Part shown: one piece after another, positions 10,875 through 22,802 of the stretch
How positions within the stretch are numbered: the stretch's first letter is position 1
Layout: each line of letters starts with the position of its first letter
Assembly (NCBI GenBank): GCA_014529385.2
Contig: CM043953.1
Location: forward strand, 76,746,872-76,810,871
Direction: 5' to 3'
From: Adiantum capillus-veneris
Lineage: Eukaryota > Streptophyta > Polypodiopsida > Polypodiales > Pteridaceae
DNA: 64,000 nt
Position numbers and translations under genes: made by a program
The notes under the pieces: generated by a model
Seen by the model: the letters and a program-made list of their open reading frames with translations, nothing else
Told to the model about the DNA's origin: nothing
The model's database searches: none

Positions 10875-10881
10875 TATAAAA
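10875..10881 (+). promoter_or_regulatory. TATA box of the solo LTR
   Basis: TATAAAA in a GGCC...GGAGG context, about 320 bases before the LTR end. Transcription would run to the right. Confidence 0.6.
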
Positions 10882-13438
10882 GGAGGCCATTTCTACACAC
10901 ATTTCATAGTGTGAAGTTGATGCAACAAGGTGAGTGTGAGGTGGTGAGAGTGAAGCAAGGCGGGAGCTCTATCAAGGGTGTAATCCCTTTGTAAACTACT
11001 TCTTCTTTTCAAGTGCTAAAGCCATTGAGTGGCTGCTTTCCCGTGGACGTAGCCCACATTGGGTGAACCACGTATATCGTGTGTACTCTCTCTCTCTCTC
11101 TCTCTACTCTATAATCTCTTGTGTGTGAAATCTATCTCTCTCCATTAAGTAATCTACTCAAAAATCTATTTAGCTACGTCTTATTTTCTAACAGTGTATA
11201 CGAGATCCAAACCCACTTGCCAAGGCCGGCTCTCGGTATAGGTCGAGGCAGCCTCACTCAACTTCCTCTGAAACGCACTCCATCTGTCTCTCTTTGACCG
11301 ACATCCTAGCGTTCCGAGCATCCAAACACCTTGACACTAAACATGCCTTATTAACACCTTTGAAACAAGCAATCCCAATTCTTCCTTCATGGTGAAAACC
11401 ACTCCTCGCTTGCATCTGATAGGAATGCGCATTTTTCTCTGAATTTCGTTGCACTGTTCGTCAACGCCCTTTGGAACTCAGTTCATTTGTCCCTTTGAAC
11501 AAATTTTGAGTGTTTTGAACGAACATCTTGACACTAAATTTGCCTTATCAACACTCTGGAAACATTTCATGCATGTTTTTGGTTTGCCAAGAAAACCGCT
11601 TCTTGCTCGACTTTGAGAGTAATATGCATTTTCTCTGAAATCCGCTGCATTTTTTCATCGCCGTCAAACTATAGCGAAGGCGACCCAAATTCAGTCACAT
11701 CATTTTTGTGTGCTGCTCACTCCATGGGTATATGCAAACCCACTAGCCAAGGTCGGCTCTCCATATAGGCCGACGCAGCCTCACTCAACTCCCTTTGAAA
11801 CGTACTCCATCTATCCCTCTTTGACCAACATTTGAGTGTTCCAAGCCTTGGACCACCTTGACACTAAACATGCCTCCTCAATACTTTGGAAACATGCAAT
11901 CCATGTGCTTTTTTTGTCAAGGGAATCACTCCTGGCTTGACTCTGAGAGAAGTGTGTAACTTCTTTGAAACTTTAAAATGTCGAATCGTGTACCCATGTC
12001 GACCCAAATGCAGCCAAATCATTGGTGTGTGATGCTCACACCATGTGTATACAAGATCCAAATCCACTTGCCAAGGCCGACTCTTGGTATAGGTCGTGGC
12101 AACCTCACTCAACTCCCTCTGAAACGCACTCCATCTGTCTCTCTTTGACCGCATCCTAGTGTTCCCAGCATCCAAACACCTTGACATTAAACATGCCTTA
12201 TTAACACCTTTGAAACAAGCAATCAATGTTCTTCGTTCGTAGTGAAAACCACTCCTCGCTTGCCTCTGAGAGGAATGCGCATTTTTCTCTGAAATCTGCT
12301 GCATTTGTTCGTCACTCAACTCCCTTTGGAACGCGATTAATTCGTCCCTTTGAACAAGATTTGAGTGTTCCAAATGTCCAAACATCTTGATACTAAATAT
12401 GCCTCCTCAACACTCTTGAAGCATGTCATGCATGTTTTTCGTTTGCCAAGAAAACCACTCCATGATGTGACTTTGAGAGTAATGTGCATTTTCTCTGAAT
12501 TCCGCTGCGTTTTTTCATCATCGTCAAAGTGTAGCGAAGGCGACCCAAATTTAGTCACATCATTATTGTGTGCTACTCACTCCATGGGTATATGGGATCC
12601 AAACCCACCAGCCAAGGTCAGCTCTCCGTATAGACCGACACAACCTCACTCAACTCCCTTTGAAACGTACTCCATCTATCCCTCTTTGACCAACATCTAA
12701 GTGTTTCCAGCGTCCAAACACATTGACACTAAACATGCCTCATCAATACTCTAGAAAGATGTACTTTATGTGTTTCGTTTTCCAAGAAATGCGCTCCTCG
12801 CTTGACTATGAGAAGAATGCACATTTTCTATGAAATTTGCTGCATTTTTTTGTCGTCGTCTAGTCTTATAGCCAATGCTACCCAAACACAGCTAGATCAT
12901 TGATGTTTGCCTCTCACAACATGGATATACGGGATCCAAATATACTTGCCAAGGCCGGCTCTCGGTATAGGCCTACGTAGACTCACTCCACTTCCTCTGA
13001 AACGCACTCCATTTGTCGGTCTTTGACCAACATCTCAGTGTTCCGAGCGTTCAACCACCTTGACACCAAGCATGCCTTATTAAAACCTTAGAACATGCAA
13101 TCCATATTCTTCATTCGCAGTGAAAACCATTCCTCGCTTGCCTCTGAGCGGAATGCGCATTTTTCTCAAAAACCCGCTGCATTTCTTCGTCACTCAACTC
13201 CCTTTGGAATGTGTCACTTAACTCCCTTTGGAATGTGTTTCATCCGACCACCCAAACTCAAACCATGCCTCCTCAACACTCTAGAAACATCCAATCCTTG
13301 GGTTTCATTTGCCAGGAAAACCACTCCTCGCTTTACTCTGAGAGGATTGCATAGTTTCTCTAAAACAATTTCTCAAAAATCATTGGTATGTGCTACTAAC
13401 ACCATGGGTAAATGGGATCCAAACCTACTTGCCAAGAC

Positions 13439-13740
13439 ACATTTGACATTACTTGCCAAGACACATTACAATATTATGACTAGAAGAAAGAAGAAAATGG
13501 TTCCATACAAAACTTTCAATATTTGGAATGGCAAACACATTTTCACAATGGAAGACATTACAATGTCACAGAAAAGACAAGAGAGTAGCTATAGTCGACA
13601 ATATGAATCTGTCGCGCACAATATTTTTAGTTATTACAACTTTTCAGTTTGTACATCCCAACTATAATTGTAATCAACTAGTGTTTGTCCATATCCCAAA
13701 ATCATTGTTCTAATGCTTTTCTTTTGCTTAGTCGCGTTGT
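13439..13740. other. spacer between satellite and minus-strand gene
   Basis: AT-rich sequence without a coding signal I can support. Confidence 0.4.
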
Positions 13741-16700
13741 CTATGCTTTCATGATTTTTGGAAGCTCATCCAAAAATGCTTCACCAGTCTCCATGATCTT
13801 GAAGTATCTTCCCATGTGGCTACCAAGCAAAGCAAGAGCACATGTGTCTCCTCCATATTGCACTACCATATCTCCCTTTTTGTGTACATGTTCAATATTT
13901 GATACAAATAGCAATGTCCACGTTCCATTCCTCTTGCAACAAGAGGACTTGTGAGATTAGGAGAAAATTAGAGTTATCAATTACTCCACACAGAAAAAGC
14001 AATCGATTACCCTGCACAAAAATAGACGTACCTCTCAATGGTGTTCCATCTTCTTACATGATCCATTCACCCTCTTGGATTGTATCTAGCCATGTGTCCT
14101 CATTTGGTTTCATCACTTCAGCAATTGGGGCCTAGTTTTTCTTGAAAATGGTAAGAAGAAGTGATCTTATGATCATATTAGCATCCTTGCATACAGGTGT
14201 CTTGCAAACTGTGATTGTGGTGTATGCTAGCTTCCAACCTATGGCTGCTGCAACATCATGTACCATTCGATGTTGGCTACGTATGCAAACAACAACAAAT
14301 ATGAAAACTACGTATGCAAACAACAACAAATATGCCACTGTCATCTGCTGTCAAAAAACTCAAACATGCAACTTTGCCAAAATGACAGACGTCCATGTCA
14401 TTTGATTCCTGTGCAGATGACGAAGGTATACCGTGCACAGGGAAATTTGGAGGCAGAGACATGAATGAAGTGGACACTGAAGTAGCCACCCAAACCCCAT
14501 CTCTAACATACACATGGTCATCCTATTTTACATTGCCTTCAATCCATGCCAACATGGAGCCAAAAATCTCATTTTCTTCCATGCTTGTATCCAAGAAAGA
14601 GACAGATACATTCTGCTCATCGAACACTGAAGAACACAACCAACAAAACAAAGTAGTTGGTCAACAATATATATGCCTTAAAAAATGATAGCATTGAAAT
14701 TCTCAAAATAGTTCTTGCAAAAACCTAGATTTCACTGCTCGCCATCGTCTGTTGATCTCCCTCTTGATCTAACAATTGCTCCAAGGAGTGGGAGAATTCT
14801 TTGAGCTCTTTTTTAGTTGGCCCGACCCCATCATGCTCTATATTATATATCAGTTAAAACGGTTCTTGGTAAGACAGGACCCTTGGATTATGCAATAACT
14901 AGACTAATGCAAGTAGTTTGCAACTCACTTCTTTTCTTTAGCTCGCTTGAGGACGGTTTCTTTCCTATGTCCTTCAAGGTCCAAGTCTGCAACATAAAAT
15001 TGTTAGCGAAGTCACAATTTCAAAATGATGAGTTCAAAATGTTTTAAGCTCTAAACATACTCTAGAATACAATGCTTGGCCAACTTTCTCAGATGTAGCG
15101 ACTGTTCTTGTTGTTGTAGTGGGTTTTGTAGGTGTTTCTGGCGTCTCCACTCGGACAGCCCTTCGAACACATTCCTCCCTCTCCTTGACAACATTGTTAT
15201 GCTACAATTCTTCGTTGGCCGGGATTCTGCCCTCCTTATACTCAAGGAATGAAGGACATGAGAAATAAATTGTATTGTTGAAGTTACATGCCAACTACGC
15301 TGGGTTGAAAATAGTCTCTTTCTTCAAGATGTCCAATAGGTCAGATAGAGTCCGAGCGTTTCTAACGTTGAATCCACGCCTAGTCAACCACCTACAAAAA
15401 CCAAAAGATATTAGTCCAACTACATTCGTTCTATTTTGAGCCCTTTGAATGCAAAAGTTCCCAGAGCAATATTCCAACCTACAAAGGCATCTTTGACTAG
15501 CGTCTATCAGTTCTTTTTTAAGCTCTGGGCTACCTCTTCCGAAGATGTAAATTTACCGAGCTCGTATTGGAACGCCTCATTTCTATGACTCAACTTAGCT
15601 TCATCTAGAAAGGAATAAAGCATCTCTCTAGCACCAAGCTTGGATGTGATATTTCTCGTGATGTTGTATAGAAAACATGCTTCGTGTTCTATGGTGTTTC
15701 ATAGAACCTCCACACGCATCCAGTCACAGACGAGACATGGTCAGCTGCAGTACAGGACAAAGAGAAAAATGTCAGTTACATCAAGCAAAACCTGTCTTTT
15801 TTTTTTTTGCACAAAAAAATGAATGATACAACCTGTCTGTGGATATCCAAACTTTTGACATTTACTGGATCAGAAGAGGCCATTGCTCGAAGAATGTAAG
15901 TTTTCTTCTGAGGAGGAAGATCGGCACATGCCATAACGTACAATCTATCCTCAGTAATCCACTTGAGCCAATTAGTCCATTCAATAGTTTGCAGGGTTTT
16001 CAACAAACAATCAAATAAGTACTGGACATAAAGTAGCGATCCACGATACTCTTTCTTACCTCCACCATTCATCACCCAGATTGGGATCAACAATAGCAAG
16101 TGCTTCCTTTGTCCTCCTCCTACTTGGTCCATCTACCTCAAAAAAAGCCTTCTTGTAGCGTTCTTGAAACTCTGAAGGTAGCATAGTGTCCTTTTCAGCT
16201 TGTAGTTGTTTCAAGGCTATAGCGTACTTGTCCTATGATGCATTACAACCTATGAGATATGCATGTTGAGAAATGAAGATTACATAATGACGTATACTCA
16301 CCAGATTAAGAAATTGTGACATCACTGCCACTGAAACATTATACCCCGCTTTCTTTCCAACTTTCTTTTCAATATCTGACTGCATCCATTTGTAGACTGA
16401 CATGAAATTTATCCGCTTAACCAAGGCGTCTTTTGAAGATAATCCCATGGCACACACCATCCACAACATATCAGTGTATGAAGTGGTGACATACCCAGAA
16501 TCAGTCAACCTACAAACCACCACAAAATACATAACAACAAAATTCTACAGTTTAGAAAAAGTTTAGAGAGGTTAGTGGTGGGTGAACTTTCCTATTGATG
16601 CACATCAGAGTGCTCAATATATCTGTCTCAATTTTATCATCCACTTTTACAAGCTCCACTCGAACTCTAGGATGCATTGAAGCATCATTTTGATAAGCCA

Positions 16701-17942
16701 AAGCTGCACACAAGTATCTTTGGAATAATGTATTGATTGACAACCGGATTTGACAATCGCAAAGCCAAGAGAAACTTACATGTTTGCAACCCATCCAAGC
16801 TGCAAGGCGATGATTTCCATCCCAAGTATAGAGCATCTTACTACTCAAATCACTCCAACATGTATCTGCAATTTCACGCTCAAAATCTTCATTGGCAAGG
16901 TACCACAACTCACCATTGTTCTGTAATCTCACTATTTACTAGTACTATTGGATGGCCAGGAGCATCAATAGAAAAAATGAATGAAAAATTTGGCTCAAAG
17001 TACCCCTCTGTCAAGAACGCTTCGGTGAGAGGCTGCAGTCTCTTGGGATCCCAACTAACCTACCTTGCCTTATGCAATTTCAAGAGACGACAAAGAGGCA
17101 CCCAAGGCAACTGTTGTTCCCGATTATCCTGTTCGAGATTACTTAAGGAAAAATGTTAGAATAAATTTTAAAAAAGGAAATCTAGATGTAGATTTGGAGA
17201 CTAGCTTACTTTTAATTTTGTGAGATGCTTTGATAGCATGTCTTGACGAAGGGTAACGTCCTTATTTATGGGAAATTCTCCCCCAGCATTTGCTCCCTCT
17301 TCAATGTATGCTTCAATCTCTTCATCATGAAGCTCTTCTTCAGATTATTCTCTCTCGATTGTGGATGTTATTGATTCATCTCGGACATGTTCTTTAGCAG
17401 GTTTTTCTTTCTTACTCTTTCACTTTCGATCATATGTACTAACACATCCAACTCTAGTACCCGGAACTGTACTCTCACTCTGTGTGCCTAGATGTAATTG
17501 GGGTAGCATATCCATCACAGTATTTGTCGATTCAACCTCTTGTCCAATATCTTTGAGAATTTTCTAAAATGAATGGAAAGAGAGGACCTAAGCAAAATGT
17601 AAAATACAATGGAGATCTTAAAGTAGCCAAAATTCAAGCTATCACCAGTTCTTCTTTAGGCGAGGCAACAGTGGTATTCACAGCACGACGCAAAGTTTTT
17701 GTGTCCTCATCTATTGGATTGAGATGATGCAAAGGTGCATCCTTTCCGGCATAAACTTGAACCACATATACACCGTAACATCCACTAGGCATTCTTGAGC
17801 CATGCAGAATGTCCAGATTTGATGCCTTTGTAATTTTCCCTCTTCCAATAGCTTCTCCACTGTTCAGAATTTCAACCAGAGCTCCCACGATTCTTTTACC
17901 TCTTGCCAAGGGAGCATCTTTCTTCACTTTTGTGGGAGCCAT
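13741..17942 (-). pseudogene. decayed multi-exon gene with ParB-like DGNHR motif
   Basis: Minus-strand coding pieces are separated by sequences with GT-AG borders. A possible start is ATG at 17942 (MAPTKVKKDAPLARGKRIVG), with this exon ending near 17648. Later pieces: an acidic segment with a stop (about 17260-17560); a segment reading PLTEAFLTEGYFEPNFSFIF (about 16940-17070); 16800-16932 with YTWDGNHRLAAWMGC; 16233-16532; 15780-16130; 15298-15400 (WLTRRGFNVRNARTLSDLL); 14400-14630; 14100-14260; and the end at 13741 with GRYFKIMETGEAFLDELPK. Several in-frame stops and shifts mark it as a pseudogene. The DGNHR box after a PLTEAFLTEGYF stretch resembles ParB/sulfiredoxin-fold domains; this is inference. 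I do not recognise the whole protein. Confidence 0.5.
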
Positions 17943-18044
17943 GTCTTTTGGAGTACTGTAAAAACGGCAAAGTAATATGATGATACCAAGGATAGTATTA
18001 CTACGCATACGAATGAGAAAATAAGAAAAACCTAATGACTTCAC

Positions 18045-18469
18045 AAAGCAAAGTATACTTCAATCAAACCCTATTGCGGACAATCATCATGGAATTTGCA
18101 TTTTTTAAGATCCTATTGTGTTGTACAGAAAAAGTAAGCAATTATTATGAAATCGAGATGAATCCTGGATTTTAGGTAATGAAACAGCAATTTCTAGAGC
18201 CAAAGACATCTTGATACATCAAATACTGAGTAATTGGCAATCTGATGAGATATCGCCATTGCATAGAAAATAATAGAGAGAACATAGAAATGGACCTGGA
18301 TCGATATTCAAGATGTAGAAAATCTTTGATCATTGTTTATTGTCACTGGTCTTTGTGGACTTTACAATAGAAAAGACTATCCGTGGCTTCCTATTTATAG
18401 AAGATTATTCCATGTACAAGTGCAAGATTTGATGGAATCCTTGGGCATGTGCGGGATCTGTTGGTTGTG
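18045..18469. other. AT-rich intergenic stretch
   Basis: Upstream side of the minus-strand gene. No coding, RNA or repeat signal that I can support. Confidence 0.35.
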
Positions 18470-19800
18470 CTCTGGGGTGCATAGCGCCTTGGGAAAGCTT
18501 ATGGAAGTTAACTCTGGGGTGCATAGCACCATTGGAAAGCTTGAGGAAGCTAAGCTTTATTGTAAGCTTTAGTCTGGGGCGCATAGTGTCCTGTAGATCC
18601 TTTACTTTTGATTTAACGCAATGCAATTTTCAGCAGTAGAGAGATTTTAAAGAGAGCAATTGAACCAAACAAAATCCCCCCATTGAATGAAGCAATTCTC
18701 TGGGGCGCATAGCGCTCTGGAAAGCATTTCACAATGCAATGCAATTTTCAGCAAAGAGATTTTTAGAAAGAGCAATTGAACCAAACAAAATCCCCCCATT
18801 CAATTTAGCAATTCTTTGGGGCGCATAGCACTCTGGAAAACATTTTTCAAGGATGCTACAAGATTTAGATGACAACTCACAGAGATATGCAGCAAGGAGC
18901 TGGACTAAGAGACACCAATTGAACCCACCAGTTCTCTGGGGCGCATAGCGCTCTGGAATACTTTCAAGGAACAATAAGATCTCGTGCGAGGGGTCAAAAA
19001 GAGTGCGAGTATGATAAATTTAACAAATAAAACCAACATCTGGGGCACATAGAATCATAAAAAAAGTTGATGAAGTTAAGCTTGATGGTGAACTTCAGTC
19101 TGGGATGCATAGCGCCCTGTAGATCCTTTGATATTTTATCAACACAATGCATTTTTCAGTAGAGAATTGGTTTAAGAGAGCAATTTCATAAGGACTCTAC
19201 AAGAGTTAAATAATAACTCACAGGAATATGCATCAAGGAACTCGATTAAGGGATGCCAATTGAACCCACCAGTATTCTGGGGCGCCTAGCGCTCTGGAAG
19301 ACCTTCAACGCAACAATAACATCAGCAAAATGCACTTATAACCTGGTACGCATTGTGCTCTGGAAAACCTTCAGAATGTCAAATACCAAATTGAATTTTT
19401 ATACTACACTACTATGGGCGCATAGCACTCTGAAAAACCCACAACTCATAGCAAGGTGATAAACAAATGTAGAAAATATTAAATACAATTGTTAATCACC
19501 TTCCTCTAATGGTAATTCCAAAAAACAATCTAGTGATTTTATTCAATTAGGTTTAATAAAATGTCAAATACCAAATTGAATTTTTATAATATACTACTTT
19601 GAAGCATAGTGCTCAGAAAAACCATACAACTCATAGCAAGGTGATAAACAATTGTAGATATCACATTGATATGAGTTGTATGGTTTTTCTGAGTGCAATG
19701 CATCCAAGGGGTCAAAAAGAGCTAGAGCATGATAAATTTTGCCAATACAATTTATGAAAAATGAATTTTCTGCAACACTTTGGGGCGCAAAACCGCCCTA
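18470..19800. repeat. dispersed GC-rich 19-bp motif, about 12 copies
   Basis: Copies of GGGGCGCATAGCGCTCTGG, with variation, lie in AT-rich DNA near 18474, 18516, 18574, 18702, 18818, 18938, 19042, 19100, 19278, 19345, 19413 and 19602-19615, with a weak one near 19781. Around 18702-18938 they sit in a tandem unit of 116-120 bases that also contains GAACCAAACAAAATCCCCCC. The central GCGCATAGCGC is partly palindromic. No coding sequence. Confidence 0.85.
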
Positions 19801-19954
19801 GTGTGGCAGGGATGTGGAGAATGAGAAAACCCACCATCGAGATTCAAGAAAATACAAGAAAATATTTTTAAAATCCAAGTTATTAGGATTCTTTTATGTT
19901 TATGAAATTGATTTTTCTTTAACAACGATGAGACGCTCCTAAACACTTTGGGTT

Positions 19955-20380
19955 AATGTGGTGTTAATGTCATTCCAGTCACGCTATACCCAATATAGAA
20001 GGGAATAGGGGTCATAACCAGGTGTCAAAACCAGGCAAATAGGGGGGGTCTGAAAATCCCAAACGACATTGTTCGTTTGGTTCTGACCTATGTGGTGTTA
20101 ATGTCATTCTAGTCACGCTATACCCATGTTAGATAACTAGGCCTCGCTTGATGGGCGGGTCAGTACCAGGAGAATAGGGGGCCTGGGTTTCCCTCAGCTC
20201 ACCTGTTAGCTTGGTTCTGACCCATGTGTGACACGTGTGATGATGTGATTGCAATGGGGGTCATGACCAAGCAAGTAGAGAGCTTGGTGACAGCTCAACG
20301 CTTCCCTTCGCTTGGTTCTGACCTTTATGAGCTGTCAAAACCGGGGGGGGGGGTCTGAAAATCCCAAAACGACGTTGTTA
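19955..20380. repeat. interspersed short repeats with G tracts
   Basis: TTAATGTCATTCCAGTCACG occurs at about 19966 and, with one change, at about 20099. GGGTCTGAAAATCCCAAA occurs at about 20046 and 20351, each after a G run (11 G at 20343-20353). TTGGTTCTGACC recurs three times. Confidence 0.75.
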
Positions 20381-20454
20381 GCTTGATACCTGAAGGTTCT
20401 CTTCGCTACAAAATTCAGGGAAATTTAGTGAGCAAACCTTCAAATTCAGGCCTA

Positions 20455-21080
20455 CTGTTTCTCATAATCAAGTTTGCCCTTATTTTCATAGGTTAGGGAA
20501 AACGTATTCTTCTAGCACTATGGGCATAAAGGGGGACCCAAACAAAACTGGTCTTGCTATGCATTAATGAGATTTGTGAGATTTGTGCAACATTGCTAGG
20601 AAGAAAATGGGTATTTTAACCACCTGAAATCGTAAAATCTTGGTTATATTGTGAGCTTGCCTAAAAGAAAACCGGAAAATTAACACACGTTTTAGTGTGA
20701 TTAATCTGGGAAAAGCTTCAAATTTTGACCTAAAACCCGACAAGATTTCTAGCTTGCCCTTATTTTCACCGGTTAGGGAAAACATATTTTTCTAGCACTA
20801 TGGGCCATGGCAAATGCCAAATTATAAAGGGGTGACTCAAACAAAAGGAGATAAGAGCCATGTCTTGCTATGCATTGATGAGATTTGTGAGATTTACAAG
20901 ACTCTGTAAAATAGTGTGAGACATTGTTAGGAAAAAAACAGGGGTCTAGTATATTTTAACCGCCTCAAATTGTAAAGTTCCGATTAGAATGTGAGCTTGC
21001 CTTTATTAAAAAAACAAAAAATTTACACAAATTTGTATTTTAACCGCCTGAAATTGTAAAGTCTCGATTAGATTCTCTTG
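20455..21080. repeat. degenerate tandem repeat of about 300 bp
   Basis: TTGCCCTTATTTTCA with GGTTAGGGAAAAC and TCTAGCACTATGGGC occurs at about 20470-20525 and 20755-20806. The following block with ATTTTAACC and TGTGAGCTTGCCT occurs at about 20611 and 20950, with a third partial at about 21040. Offsets of 285-340 bases show unequal internal indels. Confidence 0.75.
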
Positions 21081-22096
21081 CACCCTATTATGGTTAGAGG
21101 TTCAAATGCAACAATCTGGCCAGCTTATCGCCCTGATATGCTTAGAGATTCAAATCCTTAGAATTTCAACATTAAAGAACAATCAAATTCTTATATATTT
21201 ACCAAAATTCAATATGCATTATTAATAAGCTCACATAGGTGCAAATACAATGACCATATGAGCTTATATGCACATAAATGAAAATACACTCACTTGAGTT
21301 TAGTGCACATAAAGAACTAAGAAAATAGTGCTCTATAGTTAATTCCAAAGAAAAGGTCATATCATTCTACTTTTTTTGAGGTTTTAAAATAGAAGGCTAG
21401 CCAAAACGTCCAATGTCTAGCATGTTAAATCCTAGGTATTCAAAAGTGGCAAGAATATTTGAGGGAACCTATTAGATACATAGCATGATAGTCTAGTTGT
21501 TTTGGTATGAAAGCGCCACTAGAAGAGAAACTATATTCTTCATCAGTTTTGAAATAGAAACAAGAGTCCAATAAGTTAAAAAGGTGCTTATTATCACCCA
21601 TGTATAAGAAAAGTTTAATGAATAGCTTTAACCGGCTTCAAAAGAACATATCTAGTTTATATAGTAAATAGACAACATTTCTAGTTTCAAAGGGTCACTA
21701 TCAAGAGGGGACAAGATTATAGAGTTCACTGCCACCTCACTGGACAAGGTCTCCCCTCTACTTTTTTTGAGACATTATTCCTCTTTCTCTATCACTCTCA
21801 CAGGTATGGATTTTTTTATGTTCTGTCTCAATCTCTCGCTCTATCACTCTATCTCTCTTTAGCACATATTTTTCCACGCTCTTGAACTCATGTTCTTCAA
21901 TTGAATAATCCTAGTTCAAAACATTCGTTTGCCAATATGACATAAAACACATAGCACATAGGTTTTCTTTAGCACCATACTAAGGTGGTTGATAGAAAGC
22001 CTTGCAGTGTAGTCTGTTAACAGGCAACCCATTCATCTATAAAATATAGCAGTAATCTAATAAAAAAGTCACTAGGTTATCAACAAGTCTAATCTC
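21081..22096. other. AT-rich sequence upstream of the Mutator-like gene
   Basis: No coding region or strong repeat that I can support. It could contain the 5' terminal repeat of a Mutator-like element, but I could not locate a matching partner. Confidence 0.35.
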
Positions 22097-22802
22097 ATGG
22101 ATTCTTCTCAAATGGTGAGTTTGTTTTTGGGTTCTCCTACATAGCAACCTATTGCTATTGATTGTCCACATAGATATGTTATGCTCAACCCAAAAGATCA
22201 TGGAGGGTCAAGCAACTCTGAGGTGTTTGCTCTTTTGCCGACTCCAAAGGGTGAGATTCAAACTCGTGTGAGGGATTGTGTCATGATAGGGGGGGGGAAT
22301 TCCACTTCGTTCTGGATTTGACTTTTGCAAAGAAGTTCTTGATCATTCAGAATGAAGGATCCTCAAGTAATATGACATTTTCTATGTTTCAGAACAAGGA
22401 CAAAGAGCCTATGATCGATATATCATCAAGTTCTTTGGATGCGCTAGATGAAAAACTAGTGCCCCCATCCTTTGAATATGAGGTGCTTAGCGACAATTGT
22501 AACGAAGAGGCAGTAAATGACTTTGGCTTTCTTGGTGGCCTTGACAACCATGACATAGATTTTAAAAATGGATAATTTTGAGAATATTACACCTGATTCC
22601 TATGGTGCAGAAAGCACTTTGAAGTGCATTCTCTTGTCTATGCACAAGTATCACAGATTAAGTAGAATTATTTCAAGCTGTGAAATTATTGAACAAGTTG
22701 ATGAGATTCCACAACGCTACAATGGAAATTGTGTATACGAATTGCCCCCTGTTCATGATGGTGGCTCAGCTATGGTGGGGATGGAACAGAAATATGATGG
22801 CC
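22097..22802 (+). pseudogene. Mutator-like/SWIM gene, 5' part (before the gypsy-1 insertion)
   Basis: Coding potential starts at ATG 22097 (MDSSQMVSLFLGSPT, then a stop). A frame change falls at a run of nine G (22289-22297), after which the frame reads VLDLTFAKKFLIIQNEGSS. A third frame from 22568 continues to the insertion site with NGNCVYELPPVHDGGSAM and GMEQKYDG. The reading frame at 22802 matches the frame that resumes at 31691, which shows that one gene was split. I do not recognise a catalytic domain in this part. Confidence 0.6.

Larger units (their letters stand above)
10382..11193 (+). mobile_element. solo LTR (812 bp, probably Ty1/copia-like)
   Basis: The segment begins TGTTA and ends TAACA and breaks a satellite unit. 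It is flanked by GTCTA (10377-10381) and GTGTA (11194-11198), a 5-bp target duplication with one mismatch. Inside is a TATA box (TATAAAA, 10875-10881). No internal element sequence is present, so this is what remains after LTR-LTR recombination. The superfamily is inferred from the TGTTA...TAACA ends and size only. Confidence 0.8.
9692..13438. repeat. satellite array with higher-order A-B-S unit
   Basis: Using the landmark CTAAACATGCC, starts fall at 9871, 10196, 11337, 11534, 11864, 12187, 12393, 12729, 13066 and about 13258. Removing the solo LTR and its duplicated 5 bases, the spacings are 325, 324, 197, 330, 323, 206, 336, 337 and about 192. This is long-long-short, three times over. The units are also told apart by sequence: A has CATGCATGTTTT, B has TCCATGTGCTTTGTTCGTC in its first two copies, and S has AAACAAGCAATC and lacks the GGATCCAAACCCAC segment. 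A lone S begins the array and a partial A ends it. Confidence 0.85.

Noticed and set aside
10469-10914. Overlapping ORFs over the 28-bp repeats of the solo LTR
   Set aside because: They arise from the GC-rich tandem repeat upstream of the TATA box and have no known motif.
9665-12700. Many 60-170 residue ORFs in the satellite array
   Set aside because: They follow the repeat units, occur on both strands and change with each copy, so they are repeat shadows rather than genes.
18470-19800. Array of regularly repeated motifs as a CRISPR array
   Set aside because: Spacing is irregular (41-190 bases), the copies vary, no cas genes are present and the context is a plant nuclear genome.
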